Program-made: the position numbers and the translations under genes
The notes under the pieces: generated by a model
Told to the model about the DNA's origin: nothing
Database searches by the model: none
The model's input: the letters and a program-made list of their open reading frames with translations, nothing else
DNA from: Psilocybe azurescens
Taxonomy: Eukaryota; Basidiomycota; Agaricomycetes; Agaricales; Agrocybaceae
NCBI GenBank assembly: GCA_023853785.1
Contig: JAJIRX010000795.1
Location: 1 to 28,455 of the forward strand
Length of the DNA: 28,455 bases
Reading direction: 5' to 3'
Shown here: positions 1 to 10,645 of the stretch, piece after piece
Layout: each line of letters starts with the position of its first letter
Position numbering within the stretch: the stretch's first letter is position 1

Positions 1-315
1 CTTGGGCTGAATAAAAAATAGATTTACACAGTTATCACTACTATCATACACCTACTATACATTGCTTTATGTAATCCACCTTTATGAGTAAAAACAATTT
101 CCCATGGCTTTTGGCTGAATAAAAAATAGATTTACACAGTTATCACTACTATCATACACCTACTATACACTGCTTATATAATCTATCTTATATCATACAC
201 CTACTGTACACTACTTATATAATCTGCTCTGTATCATACACCTACTATACACTGCTTATGTAATCTACCTTGTATCATACACCTACTGTACATTGCTTAT
301 ATAATCTACTATATG
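1..315. repeat. Direct and tandem repeats beside the KDZ gene
   Basis: A segment starting GGCTGAATAAAAAATAG occurs at 5 and again at 113, a 108-bp offset, and the copies match for about 60 bp. From 151 a 41-bp unit beginning ATCATACACCTACT recurs at 151, 192, 233 and 274 with small changes (TATACACTGC or TGTACATTGC inside). The array ends just downstream of the stop codon of the transposase gene. It could be the subterminal repeat zone of a DNA transposon, but no terminal inverted repeat can be seen because the window starts inside it. Confidence 0.85.
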
Positions 316-348
316 AATGAACTTGTTTTTTACACACTTGTATTCAAT

Positions 349-2650
349 TTAGTCTGAGTCAGAATCACTGGTCTCTGCTTCACTAGAATCACTAGTCTCT
401 TCATCTAATCCTAATTCTTCATTTTCATCATCACTATCTGAAGACTCTGCCTTTCTTTTCTGCTTTGCAATGACATATTTTGTGTGGTAAAATAGCATTG
501 TGTGTAGAAACCAATTGAAATTGCCAGGTGTCATATGTTTAAGTATAGATTCAAAACCACCCAGCCATGCATTTAATTGTTCACACACTTGTGTATTAAA
601 GGCTTTCTGGGCATATGCATTGCCATTATCATCATATGCAATAATTACAAGATTTGAGCTGAACCATCACCTGGAGAAGGATTGCAGTACATTCGACAAA
701 GATAATCATTGGCTCGGTGATTAATATAATGGTAAGTGTCCACAATAAATCTTGATGTTTTTTCCACATAGCATCCCAACTTCCATTGGTAACAGCTGTT
801 TGCAACACTTGACATCCTTTGTCAATACATATGTAATCAGGACGAGATTCTTCTGTCTTATAAACAGACTGCAAAAACTTTAATATATTTGTTGTGGATT
901 CTGACCTATCAAATTTTGTCCATGCAATCACAACTCCACATGGTGCACAAATAGTTTCTACACAGTAATATCGAGCAGGACTAAAATAATTTGGTGATGG
1001 AGGAGGCTCCTCATTATTATTATCATGACGTTGAGTATTTGGTCCTTTTTTGGGATGCCAAACTTGACTTTCACCAGGTCTTTGTAACATTCTACACACA
1101 CCAGACTGAGTTTGGCGAGAATGATATTTGGTGTATTTTTCTATTCTGCCTGATGTCTTTGACATAGTTTTTCCATTCTAGGTATTTGTACAATCTCGAA
1201 CAAGACAACGAGATCCATACTCTTGCAGATGGTGATCACACAATGATCCTCCTCGAGAATTTGCAAGATTATTTGCACAGTGATCAATTGCACAATGCTA
1301 TAAATAAAAGTTAATTCTCTGTAAAGTAAAATACTAGTAAATTTACCGTTGGTCCCATTACAATTCCATCAAGAACAACCATTTTCACATATTTCTTATC
1401 TATATCCATTGCATCTGATTCATCTGAACTATCTTCAGATATAGGTGATGATGCATTTTCAATATCCTCCATCTCTTCAGCCAATAGAGGTATAGCACTG
1501 TTTTCATCAACTCCAACTACAGCTGCTGGATTATTAAAAATAGCATCACTAGATTTTTTGTATTCCTGTGTGCATTCTTTACAAGCATGTTTATCAGCTG
1601 CTCTTATAATCCCTTGTTCTCCTAATACTGCATATGCTTGAGTAGTAACCTCTGTAATATTAAGAGGGTCTTGGAGTTCAAGTTCAATTTGAGATTCACC
1701 AGCAATTGTACGTAATGAGTCTTGCACAAAAGCTTGCCAAATATGAGCACGGCCAAGATTAAAATCTGGTGTTCCATATGTAATATTCCAATAGTCAGAA
1801 TATGCAGAAGGTGAAGCATGAAAGCTATATGTTGCATTGATAGCAGCACTTGAAAACAACCGATCAACCCACAAATTAGAGCCAATTTTGAGGTACTTGG
1901 CTGAGTTAAGATAAACACGCTTTGGTTGTGTTGATCTATAACTAGTAGCAAGATATCTCTCATGATCTGCAGAATATAATGTATTGCATGTGGAACATTT
2001 ACCAGTCAAAACAGGAACCTTCTTGTGAATCTTGTGGTGTTTTATCAATGTTACAAATGGTATGTCCCGCTCTCTTGTAGTCTGTACCAATGATCTTGCT
2101 TCACATGTACGTGTTCCACAAACAAATGAAGGTGGACATATTACATGTGCAGGTTGGATTTCTTCAAGTGAAACAGGAAGAAGCTTTCCAGTATATTTGC
2201 CTTCATTGTAAGGTGTCAAGTCTAATCCAACAGCCATTGCATTAAGCTTAGTAGCAATATAATCATTTTTATTCTTTGCTGATAAAGTAGCTTCAAAATC
2301 ATTATCAGAAAACAAAGTACTAGTTTTCTTTTTTCCTATTTGATCCTTTAATGCCCTAGTTAGACCAATTATCCATCCAGATATTTGAACTTCTCTCTCT
2401 TCTTTAAGTTCACTATGTTGTTGATGAAAATGAAGATTCAATAAATCTGAGTTTTCAGTGAGGGTAAATAAAAGCACCAAGACTGTTGCAAGTGATATTT
2501 TTTGCCAAAGTTTGATTCAATTATATGATTAAAAGCCTGGAAGGAGATCTCTGGAAATTTATTGTCTGTTTGATTTCCAGAAACTAAAGACACCAGATTG
2601 AACCAGATTAAAAGCCATATTAAAACCCAAGATTTTGATAGATATGACAT
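349..2650 (-). CDS. KDZ-type transposase with CxC5 and CxC6 cysteine clusters (frameshifted)
   Basis: Probable cut-and-paste DNA transposase of the Kyakuja-Dileera-Zisupton superfamily, in the form common in mushroom genomes. Reading right to left, a CxC5-like cluster (CPPSFVCGTRTC, then GKCSTCNTLY) lies near 2133-1975, and a CxC6-like cluster (HCAIDHC, CDHH, CLVRDC) opens exon 2. The RNase H-fold core follows, with CIDKGC, VDTYHY and CEQLNAWLGGFE as likely acidic catalytic positions, and an acidic Ser/Asp/Glu tail at the C-terminus. A 49-bp GT-AG intron at 1298-1346 joins VMGPT to HCAIDHC in phase 0. The reading frame shifts near 2470, 1145, 750 and 655; the last two lie in A runs, so they may be decay or read errors. 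The start at 2650 is the first ATG of the N-terminal frame. The family is recognised from its motifs; activity cannot be judged. Confidence 0.85.
1298..1346 (-). other. Intron of the KDZ transposase gene
   Basis: The minus strand reads ACG|GTAAAT at the donor and TTTATAG|CAT at the acceptor. Removal of 49 bp fuses the CxC5 half to the CxC6 half in phase 0. The length is typical of basidiomycete introns. Confidence 0.8.
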
Positions 2651-2736
2651 AGCAAAAGACAAAACAGAAGCCAGCTATTGTACAAATTTGACACAATCAA
2701 TTTACAAACTTTTAAAATGAAAAAAGAAACAATCAC

Positions 2737-4568
2737 TTACTCAGTTGCTTTTCTTCTACCCTTGGCAATTCTTTTACGTCGTTGTGCCTCTGTTTCATCC
2801 TCATTGTCCTCCTCCTCCTCTGAACTTTTTTTCTTCTTCTTCTTTAGCTTCTCATCAGATTTTCTTCCTTCCGACTTCTCTTCCAATTTTTTCCCCCAAC
2901 TTCTGTTTACTCAAACTTGCCACTGCATTCTTCTTCAAGTTTCCCACAGTACCTTCTCTTACATTCAACCAGTCCACCAAATCGGTCCATGCCAAGTTCC
3001 TATCATCATCTCCCCAAAGTTCTTCAGTAGTCATACAATCAGGTTGATCTTCAAGCCAATCAACCATTTCTGTATAGTTTGTTGCACATTTAAGAGGTTT
3101 TGCCCAATGTGTGTAATACTGAGTCTTCGAAAGAAAAATATTGACCAAGTCCACATAGGATGGAACCCAAGGTGTTGCTTCACGATCAAGACCAGCCTGA
3201 GCAATATGCCTCATCCATGCATCACTATACTTTAACTTCTCCATGATATCAAGAACTCGAGATAGCTCTTTGTACTTGGCATAGACAGCTCGGATAAAAA
3301 GCATAGTTGGCGGACCAACATAAGGCAATGTAGTATCAATCTCCAAGAAGAGAAGGAGGGTCTCAATCTGCAGCATAGAAAGGTATGTTGGACCAGCATT
3401 TGGAAATGCAGACAATGTTTTGACACGCAAAGCATGAGAACTAGATGAACCAGATGCTGAACGTGAAAACTCAGACAAAGAACTGCGAGATGGTACAGAA
3501 GTTGAGCGACGAGAGAAAAAGATGGTGGTATCGCAGATGCAACCTCAAGATCGTTTTCCTATTCTATTTAAATAACAAATACCTAATTAGAAAACAGAGA
3601 ACCTACCAAAAAGAGAGTCACCGCAGGTCCATAAGGAGTTCGTGTCCAATTAATGTGTTCATGCATGTCATTGATCACCTGATTATAGCGACCTTTGACT
3701 ATCCATTTCTCTTGATGAAGCACATAGATGCGATGATTATCTTCTGTTCAACCATGTTTATTAATAATTCAGAAAAGTCAAAAATAGAGACATACTTCGA
3801 ACTGGAGAGTAGCGCCTTGCAACACCAGTGAGAACAGAAGCAAGTTTCTCCTCATATGGAAGTTGAACACTCATAATAGCTGACTCATCAATGTTGAGTG
3901 AAGTGGGTCGATCCTTTGAAACAAAGAGATTGACAGTTGCATCAAGTTCGATATGATCTGGAGACTTATTGCGCAAATCCCAGTCCCCAATGTTGGACAC
4001 ATTGCCAACTGCATTCCCTCGAAGTATCCCTCCAAAGATTTAGATGCACCAGTGCGATTTTCTTGTCTTCCCTCTCTCAATAGGTTTGGGCCGCAGTGGA
4101 CTATTTATTTGAACATCTATATTATTTAAGAAACTAAATACACAATAATAATAGCAATAATAATAATAAATACCATGATCAGGGCCTACAGTGGAGGAGA
4201 GGCATCATCTCGATGTACATGGCCTGCAGCAATAGTGGTAGACACAACCAAACCATCAGCAGCAGTGAGAGGGCCACTGCTGTGGTTGGAGATTCCCATA
4301 GAATAATCAACAGCAGCCACAGTGGTGGAAGGTGCACTGGACTGATGTGGTGGTAGGCCTGAAGGCTTGGAAAGGAACTCACTATCAGCAGCAGCGGTGG
4401 GAAGCACACTGCGCTGACTATGAGGCTTGCCTTTGGGTGGGCCATATCGAACACCAGGTTTGATGGGTGCAGAAGGGGTGCATCATCATCATCATCGTCA
4501 GTAGTGGTACCCTGAGAAGGGGCAGGGGAGGCACTGTCCTCACTGCTGCTGCTGTCCTCGTTCTCCAT
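2737..4568 (-). CDS. Unknown four-exon gene upstream of the KDZ transposase
   Basis: I do not recognise this product. Exon 1 (to 4174) is low-complexity and acidic, with Ser and Asp runs (DSSSSEDS, DDDDDD). Exon 2 (4116-3796) contains VNLFVSKDRPTSLNIDES. Exon 3 (3743-3607) reads RIYVLHQEKWIVKGRYNQV and WTRTPYGPAVTLFL. Exon 4 (3558-2737) has a Ser-rich start, a globular part with PNAGPTYLSMLQ, ATPWVPSYVDL and WTDLVDWLNV, and ends in a Lys/Glu-rich, probably nuclear-targeting tail. Introns of 57, 52 and 48 bp all have GT-AG ends, and the second joins a split Lys codon exactly. Frameshifts remain in exon 1 and in exon 4 (a T run near 3523 and one near 2870). The first in-frame ATG is at 4568, but the frame is open upstream to about 4680. 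Same strand and 87 bp from the KDZ start, it may be a partner ORF of that transposon or a host gene. Confidence 0.6.
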
Positions 4569-5547
4569 GGTCTTCTTGGCCTTGGTCCCTGTGATCTCCG
4601 GCTCCCACACTACCCGTGCACAGCTGTTGGACACAGTGGGAGGGAGGGAGAACGGAGGAGGTGGGAGAACGAGGAGGGCGCTCAGGAGGGGCTACCGAGG
4701 TGGCAGCCCCATCGAGCTTCCCAGCGCAACACTAAAAAAATAAACAAAAAATTAATATATCTGAATGAAAAAGGGAGGGGGCATGCTTACGGTTTGAGGT
4801 GGGTGGGGGCCCTTTGCGGCCTCTGTGGCGTCCTCCTGACGTCGCTGTGTCGATGTTTTGCGGCTGTGGGGGGGGGATGAATTGGTTAGCACCGGAAATG
4901 CTCGCAAAATGCGAGCACACACACGTTTTGAGGGTGCCTTGCCTCTGGCACCCTTCCCCATTCCCTTTCCTCTCGCTGCTGCCCCTTTTGCACCCTTCCT
5001 ACCCCCTTTCGCGATCGCGATCGCCTCTTCATGGTCATGGGCGGCGGCGTCGTCCCCTGGTCGTCCTCTGTGCAGTCCACAGTGTCGTCGTTGTCCTCAC
5101 CCTCATCGGCCTCGCTCCTTCCCCAGCTGCGGTTTTCGTCCGTTTGGTGGCTGACTCGTCAACGTTCGACTGGTTCCGCTTGCAGGAAACACGCCAGCTT
5201 GGGAGGGGAAAGAGGGGGAGCGGCAATAGCGGCGGTGTGCGATTTGAGGCGCAGCTCGCACTCGCTGGGTGGTGGTGGGCGTTTCATAGAGAGAGGAAGG
5301 AGGGGAGAGGGAGGATCGTTTGGGTGGTGGGAAGGAGGGAGGGGAGAGTGGATGGGGGAAAGGGAAGCAAGAATCAAACTGACAAAGTGGTGATGTAACA
5401 TGGAAACCGTGACGCCGGCTGTTTCCAAGATGCCGAAATCACGCGTGTTTGATGGACAGATTTTCGGACCGTTTAAGGGTCCAAAATATGTCCGGCTGAT
5501 TGGTATCCCATCAAACGGTTACCAATCAATCAAAATTGTATGTAAAT
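4569..5547. other. GC-rich, strand-skewed stretch without a supportable gene
   Basis: The stretch is dominated by purine runs (GGGAGGGAGGGAG near 4638, and 5285-5360) alternating with pyrimidine runs (4970-5010). Several overlapping open frames exist on both strands, but they are low-complexity Arg/Ser/Pro/Gly strings with no recognisable motif. It contains two overlapping copies of GCGATCGC at 5011-5024. A hairpin with 8-bp arms (GATTGGTA at 5498 and TACCAATC at 5520) lies near its right end. It could be the promoter and 5' region of the minus-strand gene, or old repeat debris. Confidence 0.5.
5322..5344 (+). other. Possible G-quadruplex
   Basis: Four runs of at least three G (5322-5324, 5329-5331, 5337-5339, 5341-5344) are separated by loops of 4, 5 and 1 bases, which fits the standard quadruplex pattern. 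No function can be assigned. Confidence 0.4.
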
Positions 5548-5895
5548 TAATTAATTGATTCTAATCTACATCATAATGATCATTATAATGATCGTAACAA
5601 TGATCGTAACAATGAGCACCATGCGGACGCCAGTAATTAATTGATTCTAATCTACATCATAATGATCGTAACAATGAGCACCATACGGACGCTAGTAATT
5701 AATTGATTCTACATCATAATGATCATCATATTGATTGTAACAATGAGCACCATGCAGACACCAGTAATTAATTGATTCTAATCTACATCATAATGATCAT
5801 CATAATGATCGTAACAATGAGCACCATGCGGACGCTAGTAATTAATTGATTCTACATCATAATGATCGTAACAATGAGCACCATGCGGATGCCAG
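5548..5895. repeat. Five-copy AT-rich tandem repeat
   Basis: Five units each begin TAATTAATTGATTCTA and end GACGCCAG or a close variant: 5548-5633, 5634-5695, 5696-5764, 5765-5838 and 5839-5895. Length varies from 57 to 86 bp because an inner CATAATGATCGTAACAATGA-like segment is repeated one to three times. It is a minisatellite with nested microsatellite variation, lying directly left of the GC-rich foldback. Confidence 0.9.
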
Positions 5896-5967
5896 TCCGT
5901 TTTTGGTTCCGTTCTCGGTTCCGTTCGGGGTAATCCGTTTTGTAAACGGATTCCGTTTAATTCCGCT

Positions 5968-6065
5968 GCGGAATCCGCCATTCCGCCCGGAATTGATAAT
6001 AAATAATATGGCAGGGCCCTGTGCCATATTTCTGCCCTCATTCCCAGCGGAATGGCGGATTCCAC
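5968..6065. repeat. Foldback with 19-bp arms
   Basis: GCGGAATCCGCCATTCCGC at 5968-5986 is matched at 18 of 19 positions by its reverse complement at 6047-6065. Inside lies a second perfect hairpin, AATATGGCA (6005-6013) with TGCCATATT (6022-6030), around GGGCCC. The flanks carry more TTCCG/CGGAA motifs, including AATCCGTTTTGTAAACGGATT near 5931. It may be a small non-autonomous or foldback element, or a recombination-prone repeat at the truncation point of the next element. Confidence 0.7.
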
Positions 6066-6123
6066 AGCGGACTCCGGCGGACTCTGGCCGGAATATGTGG
6101 GGACACAAAAGCCCTCGGGATGT

Positions 6124-6627
6124 CTAATGACTCCAGCACCGCAAACAAACTCTTGATCGAAATGTTCAAAAAGGCGCTGAACCCGGGCGCTAGTACAGAG
6201 GATCATCCAGTCCAAGAAAAGGCCCACCAAGATCGAAGAATGGTATGACAAAGCCATGTCCTTCGATAGGAGCTATCGACTCTCTATGGCAATAAGAGGC
6301 CCGTCTCAATTGAACGCGCAATTCATTCCCAGATCTGTGCCAAAAAAGACCCTTTGCGATGGACATCGATGTCATGACCACCGAAGAACGAACAAGCCTC
6401 ATGAAAAGGGGGCTTGTTTCAGATGCAAACAACCAGGACATCTCGCTGTAGATTGCCCTCTGAAGAAAAGAAACAATCCTTTCATACCAAAGGAAGCACC
6501 AAAGAAGAAATGGACAGCAAAGGACCTTCATGCCCATATCCGGGAGTTGAACATGGAGGAGAGAGAAGAACTGGCGAGCTTGGCAATGGGAGACCAGGGA
6601 GAGGATACCAACACTGAGGATTTTTAA
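6124..6627 (+). pseudogene. Gag C-terminal fragment with CCHC zinc knuckle
   Basis: This is the nucleocapsid part of Gag, which packages element RNA. The segment KKRPTKIEEWYDKAMSFD resembles the end of a Ty3-type capsid, and CFRCKQPGHLAVDC at 6415-6456 is a complete C-x2-C-x4-H-x4-C knuckle. The C-terminus is acidic. The frame changes near 6185 (one extra G in CCCGGGCG) and twice around 6350-6410. The N-terminal capsid half is absent, with no recognisable Gag sequence left of about 6124, next to the foldback. Confidence 0.8.
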
Positions 6628-6689
6628 ACGGAGAACTGAATCGACATCAGTCTCTCCATGATTAGGCATCTATTCTGTATTTATGGCTA

Positions 6690-7080
6690 CACTCAAGAAT
6701 AAATCTATGCATTTACCGATTTCTTTCTCTGCCATAAAAATGGAAGGCCACAAATCATTGAAACCTTGGGTCTAATCGACTCTGGAGCTGGTGGAAAATT
6801 CATCAACCAAAACTATGCTAGGAAACTAGGACTCGAACAAAAACCTTGAAGAAAAGCCTCACGGTATACAACGTGGACAGAACTCTCAACAAGAAAGAAA
6901 CGATCTCTACCTTTGTAGAACTCAATCTTACCATTGGGAACAGAACGAACAAGGAAATTCTATTTGTCTCTGGACTAGGACGACAAAAGATTATTTTAGG
7001 ATTACCTTGGCTTCAAAAACAAAACCCTGACATCGATTGGGAAACTGGAAAAGTTAAATGGAGAGTTTCCAAATCTATCC
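6690..7080 (+). pseudogene. Chromovirus aspartic protease domain
   Basis: A retropepsin-like domain that would cut the Gag-Pol precursor. The active-site triad reads DSG at 6778-6786 (LIDSGAGGKFI), and the second conserved block is IILGLPWLQKQNPDIDW near 6990-7040. A stop and a one-base shift follow at about 6847, so the domain is split between two frames. It is part of the same decayed pol as the RT downstream. Confidence 0.8.
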
Positions 7081-7289
7081 GCACTACCACTATGGAAGAA
7101 GAACTGGAAGAAACTAAACCGATCATGGACATCACGGACACCACAGACGCCCCACTTGAAGACCTCAACACTTTGGTAATAGATTTTATCGAAGCAAAAG
7201 ACTCCGAAGAAATGGACCAGGCATGGATCAACGTGAAAACCACAGCTTCACAAACTCTGGCAATGGAACATGAAAACAGGACACCCGCT

Positions 7290-8170
7290 AAACCTCTGGA
7301 AGAACTTATTCCCCTGGACCTCCACGACTACCTCAGACTTTTCGACAAAAAGGCAGCAGATCGATTTCCCATTTCAAGACCCTGGGTCCACAAAATCAAA
7401 CTGAAACCTGGGTTCAAACCGAAACCATGCAAAGTTTACAGCCTCACCCTGGAAGAACAAATCGAACAGGACAAATTTCTTAAAGAAATGCTGGACAAAG
7501 GATATATCGTCAAATCAGAACCAGACATCACATCGCCTTTTTTTCTTTGTAGCCAAGAAAGATGGAAAACTGTGACCTTGTCAGGACTATCGATATTTAA
7601 ACGAATGGACAATAAAGAATGCCTACCCTTTGCAACGGATCCCTGATCTACTGGACAAACTCAAAGGAGCAAAATTCTTTACCAAACTCAATGTCAGGCA
7701 AAGATACAACAATGTTAGTATTTGAAAAGAAGATCAATGGAAAGCCGCCTTCAAAACAAATCAAGGACTCTTTGAACCCACGGTTATGTTCTTCGGATTA
7801 TGCAATTCCCCAGCCACTTTTCAATCCATGATGGATTTGCTGTTTGAAGGCGAAATATCTGGAGGATTTGTGATTATCTACATGGACAACATCTTAATCT
7901 TTGCCGAAAATCAAGAAGATTTGGCAAAATACGAACAGATTGTCCTACAAAGACTAAAGGATAACGACCTGTACCTCAAACCAGAAAAATGTGTCTTCAG
8001 ACAACAAAAGGTCAAATACCTGGGAATGATAATCAAAGAAGGAAGAATCTCCATGGACCAATCGAAACTTAAAGGAATCCGAGACTGGCCCACGCCTACC
8101 ACAGTCAAGCAAGTCAGGGGATTCCTGGGATTTGAAATTTCTACCGGAAATTCATCAGGAAGTTCTCTAC
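7290..8170 (+). pseudogene. Chromovirus reverse transcriptase domain with lost catalytic Asp residues
   Basis: The order of RT blocks is clear: [93 protein letters not shown]. Two of the three metal-binding aspartates are replaced by asparagine: AAT at 7690-7692 where the family has Asp, and AAC at 7888-7890, giving YMDN instead of YMDD. Stops occur at 7573-7575 (TGA) and 7723-7725 (TGA), and the frame shifts near 7540. With these losses the enzyme cannot work. Confidence 0.88.
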
Positions 8171-8174
8171 AGTA

Positions 8175-8700
8175 GCGCAACCCCTGAACGATCTCCTAAA
8201 GAAGGACAAGAAATTCAAATGGACGGATGCAGCTCAATGAGCGTTCGACAAACTAAAACGATGATTTACGGAAGAACCAGTTCTCTCGATGCCAGACCCA
8301 AGCAAACCATTTCAAATCAAATGCAACGCCTCTAAATATGCATCTGGAGCTGTTCTGACTCAACTCGATGGAAACAGTGAAAGACACCCATGCACATTTA
8401 TTTCAAAAACCTTCTCTGCAACAGAAAGGAACTATGAAATCTACAATTGAGAACTCCTGGCAATTGTACGAGCATTACAGGAATGGAGACACTACATTCA
8501 AGGATCTGAACATACAACAATCATCCATTCTGACCACAAGAACCTGACCTACTTCAGAAGCCCAAGAAATCTGAACAGACGGCAAGCTCGATGGTCATTA
8601 TTCCTATCCAAATTCAATCTGAAACTAATCCACATGCCCGGGATGAAAATGATTCAATCTGATGCCTTATCAAGAAGACCAGATTTTATACCAGACAAAG
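8175..8700 (+). pseudogene. Chromovirus RNase H domain
   Basis: The domain starts after the RT thumb with [10 protein letters not shown] and continues through [44 protein letters not shown] and [11 protein letters not shown]. The first catalytic position reads Asn (AAC at 8325-8327) where related enzymes have Asp. A TGA at 8448-8450 interrupts the frame before [12 protein letters not shown]. It would remove the RNA strand during cDNA synthesis; this copy is inactive. Confidence 0.82.
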
Positions 8701-10269
8701 ACCATGATAACGAAGATGTGACTCTACTACCAGAAGAGCTTTTCGTCAATCTAATCGACACCAAACTACAACAGAAAATTGTTGATTCGGGAAGAATTTG
8801 ACATGGATATTGCAGAAATTCTGAAAGCTCTACTACAAGGAGGACCATCGAATCTACGAACTGACCTCGACGGCTGGAGAACAGAAGAATTCAATGGAAA
8901 AACATCATTTTTATAAAGACAAAACATATTTACCAAAGAACCAAAACCTCACGACAACAAGTGGTAAAATCTTTTCACGATCTACCATCGGCAGGACACC
9001 CCGGAGAACTTGAAACTTACAACGCAGTAAAGGCACATTACTGGTGGCCAGGACTACGATCCTTCATAAAACAATACGTCAAAGGCTGCGGAATCTGTCA
9101 ACAATTCAAGATTAACAGAAATCCCTCTCACCCGTCTTTCATGCCAGTCGCTGGACCAACTTCTACAAGACCATTTGCAAACTGTTCAATGGACTTTCTA
9201 ACCAACTTACCACCGGTTAAGAATAGTGCAGGACAGATCGTGGATGCAATCATGGTCGTGGTAGACCGTGGGCTTACTAAGGGGGTGATTTTAATATCTT
9301 GCCGGAAAAAGGGGAACTGGGAGAGGCACTTGACACAGAAGGAGCAGCTCAACTCTTACTCAACAACCTCTTCAAACAATTCGGACTCCCAGACAGTATT
9401 ATCTCCGACCAAGACCCCTATTCACCACAAAAGTCTTCCAAGAACTCATGAAACTCTTGGGAATCAAGTCCAAATTAACTATGGCTTATCATCCAATAGG
9501 AGATGGAACCACCGAGCGATTCAACCAAGAAATAGAAGCCTACCTATCCATCTATTGTTCATCACACCCAACTGATTGGAACAAGTCAATTGGAACATTG
9601 GAATTCACTCACAACAACAGGAAACACTCCGAAAGGGCCAAAACCCCGTTCGAACTCACCTTAGGTTCATCTCCGTTGGCCATTCCACTTGCATTCAAGA
9701 ACACCAAAGCCCCATCAGTGGAGGAAAAAGTCAAACATCTCCTAAAAGATTGAGAAGAAGCTTTAGCCACCCATGAACTTGCAAGACAAAGGATAGCCGA
9801 ACAACGAAAATCGAACTTCAAACCATTCGAGAAAGGAACGAAAGTTTGGCTAGACTCCTGCAATATCTCCACAAGATACCATTCAAAGATGAAACTGAAA
9901 TGAGAAGGCCCGTTCACAATCACCAAAGTCTTGGGACCTCTCACATACAGACTCAAAATACCCAAGATATGGAGAATCCATGATGTTTTACATGCCACTC
10001 TACTCATGCCATATAGGGAGATGGAAACATACGGACCGAACTTCCCTAGACCACCACCTGAGATCAAAAATCAGGAAGAATACTGGGAAGTTGAAACTAT
10101 GTTGAATCACAGAAAGACGGGACAAAAACCCAAGAAAGGAAAGCAGAAATATCAATACCTTGTCAAATGGACCAGATTCCCTATCTCCAAAGCAACATGG
10201 GAAAAAGACAACACATTTGACAACAACAGCAAGATTCTTCAAGAATACCACCAATTACACAAACTCTGA
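8700..10269 (+). pseudogene. Chromovirus integrase with GPF module and chromodomain
   Basis: The N-terminal zinc-binding part has FHDLPSAGHPGELET, then CGICQQFK, forming HHCC (about 8970-9110). The DDE core shows CSMDFLTNLPP (about 9183), IISDQDP (about 9399) and HPIGDGTTERFNQE (about 9490-9530). A GPF motif (EGPFTITKVLG) follows at about 9904. The C-terminal chromodomain (10075-10251) has YWEVETMLNHR and YLVKWTRFPISKATWE, as in chromoviruses that target modified histones. TGA stops lie at 9751-9753 and 9901-9903, and frames change near 9290 and 9420. The last 113 codons, including the chromodomain, are open to the stop at 10267-10269. Confidence 0.88.
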
Positions 10270-10286
10270 TCATCACTACCATCCTG

Positions 10287-10613
10287 ATGCCTCACCTTCT
10301 CCAACACATCACCTCTTCTTTCACTTGAAACTCTGAAACGAACCAACTCGAAATTCCCATCTTTGATACCCCTCTGACCAAGCAAACCATAGAAGAACTT
10401 GAAACACTACGAAGAGAAATTCTCACCGAATACAACAAAACAATCGATCAGAAAGAGATGGCAAACCAGAATTATTGCCTGGCTGCCGCAAAATTTGCCC
10501 ACCACCAAGCCAGATCTCTACGCCTCAAACTAAACAAGATCGAACGGGAGCTCTATCAACGCCTTCCACTAATTGCCAAAGTAGTTAAAAAGGCCAAGTC
10601 GTTCTATCTCTAA
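10287..10613 (+). pseudogene. Small coiled-coil accessory ORF of the chromovirus
   Basis: An ATG at 10287, 17 bp after the pol stop, opens a frame that runs 108 codons to TAA at 10611-10613, with a single TGA inside at 10326. The part after that stop is rich in charged heptad-like sequence (TIEELETLRREIL, HHQARSLRLKLNKIERELYQ), suggesting a helical coiled coil. I recognise no family. Base composition matches the pol ORF, so I take it as part of the element. Confidence 0.5.
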
Positions 10614-10645
10614 AACATACCCCCAAACTACCAAAACAACACAAC

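Noticed and set aside
2678..3235. Plus-strand frame with Phe/Ser runs
   Set aside because: It is the shadow of the Lys/Glu-rich exon 4 of the minus-strand gene.
4799..5398. 199-codon plus-strand frame in the GC-rich spacer
   Set aside because: Low-complexity composition, overlapping equally long frames on both strands, and no recognisable domain.
5548..5895. CRISPR-like array
   Set aside because: Units are contiguous and vary in length by internal repeat number, with no unique spacers.
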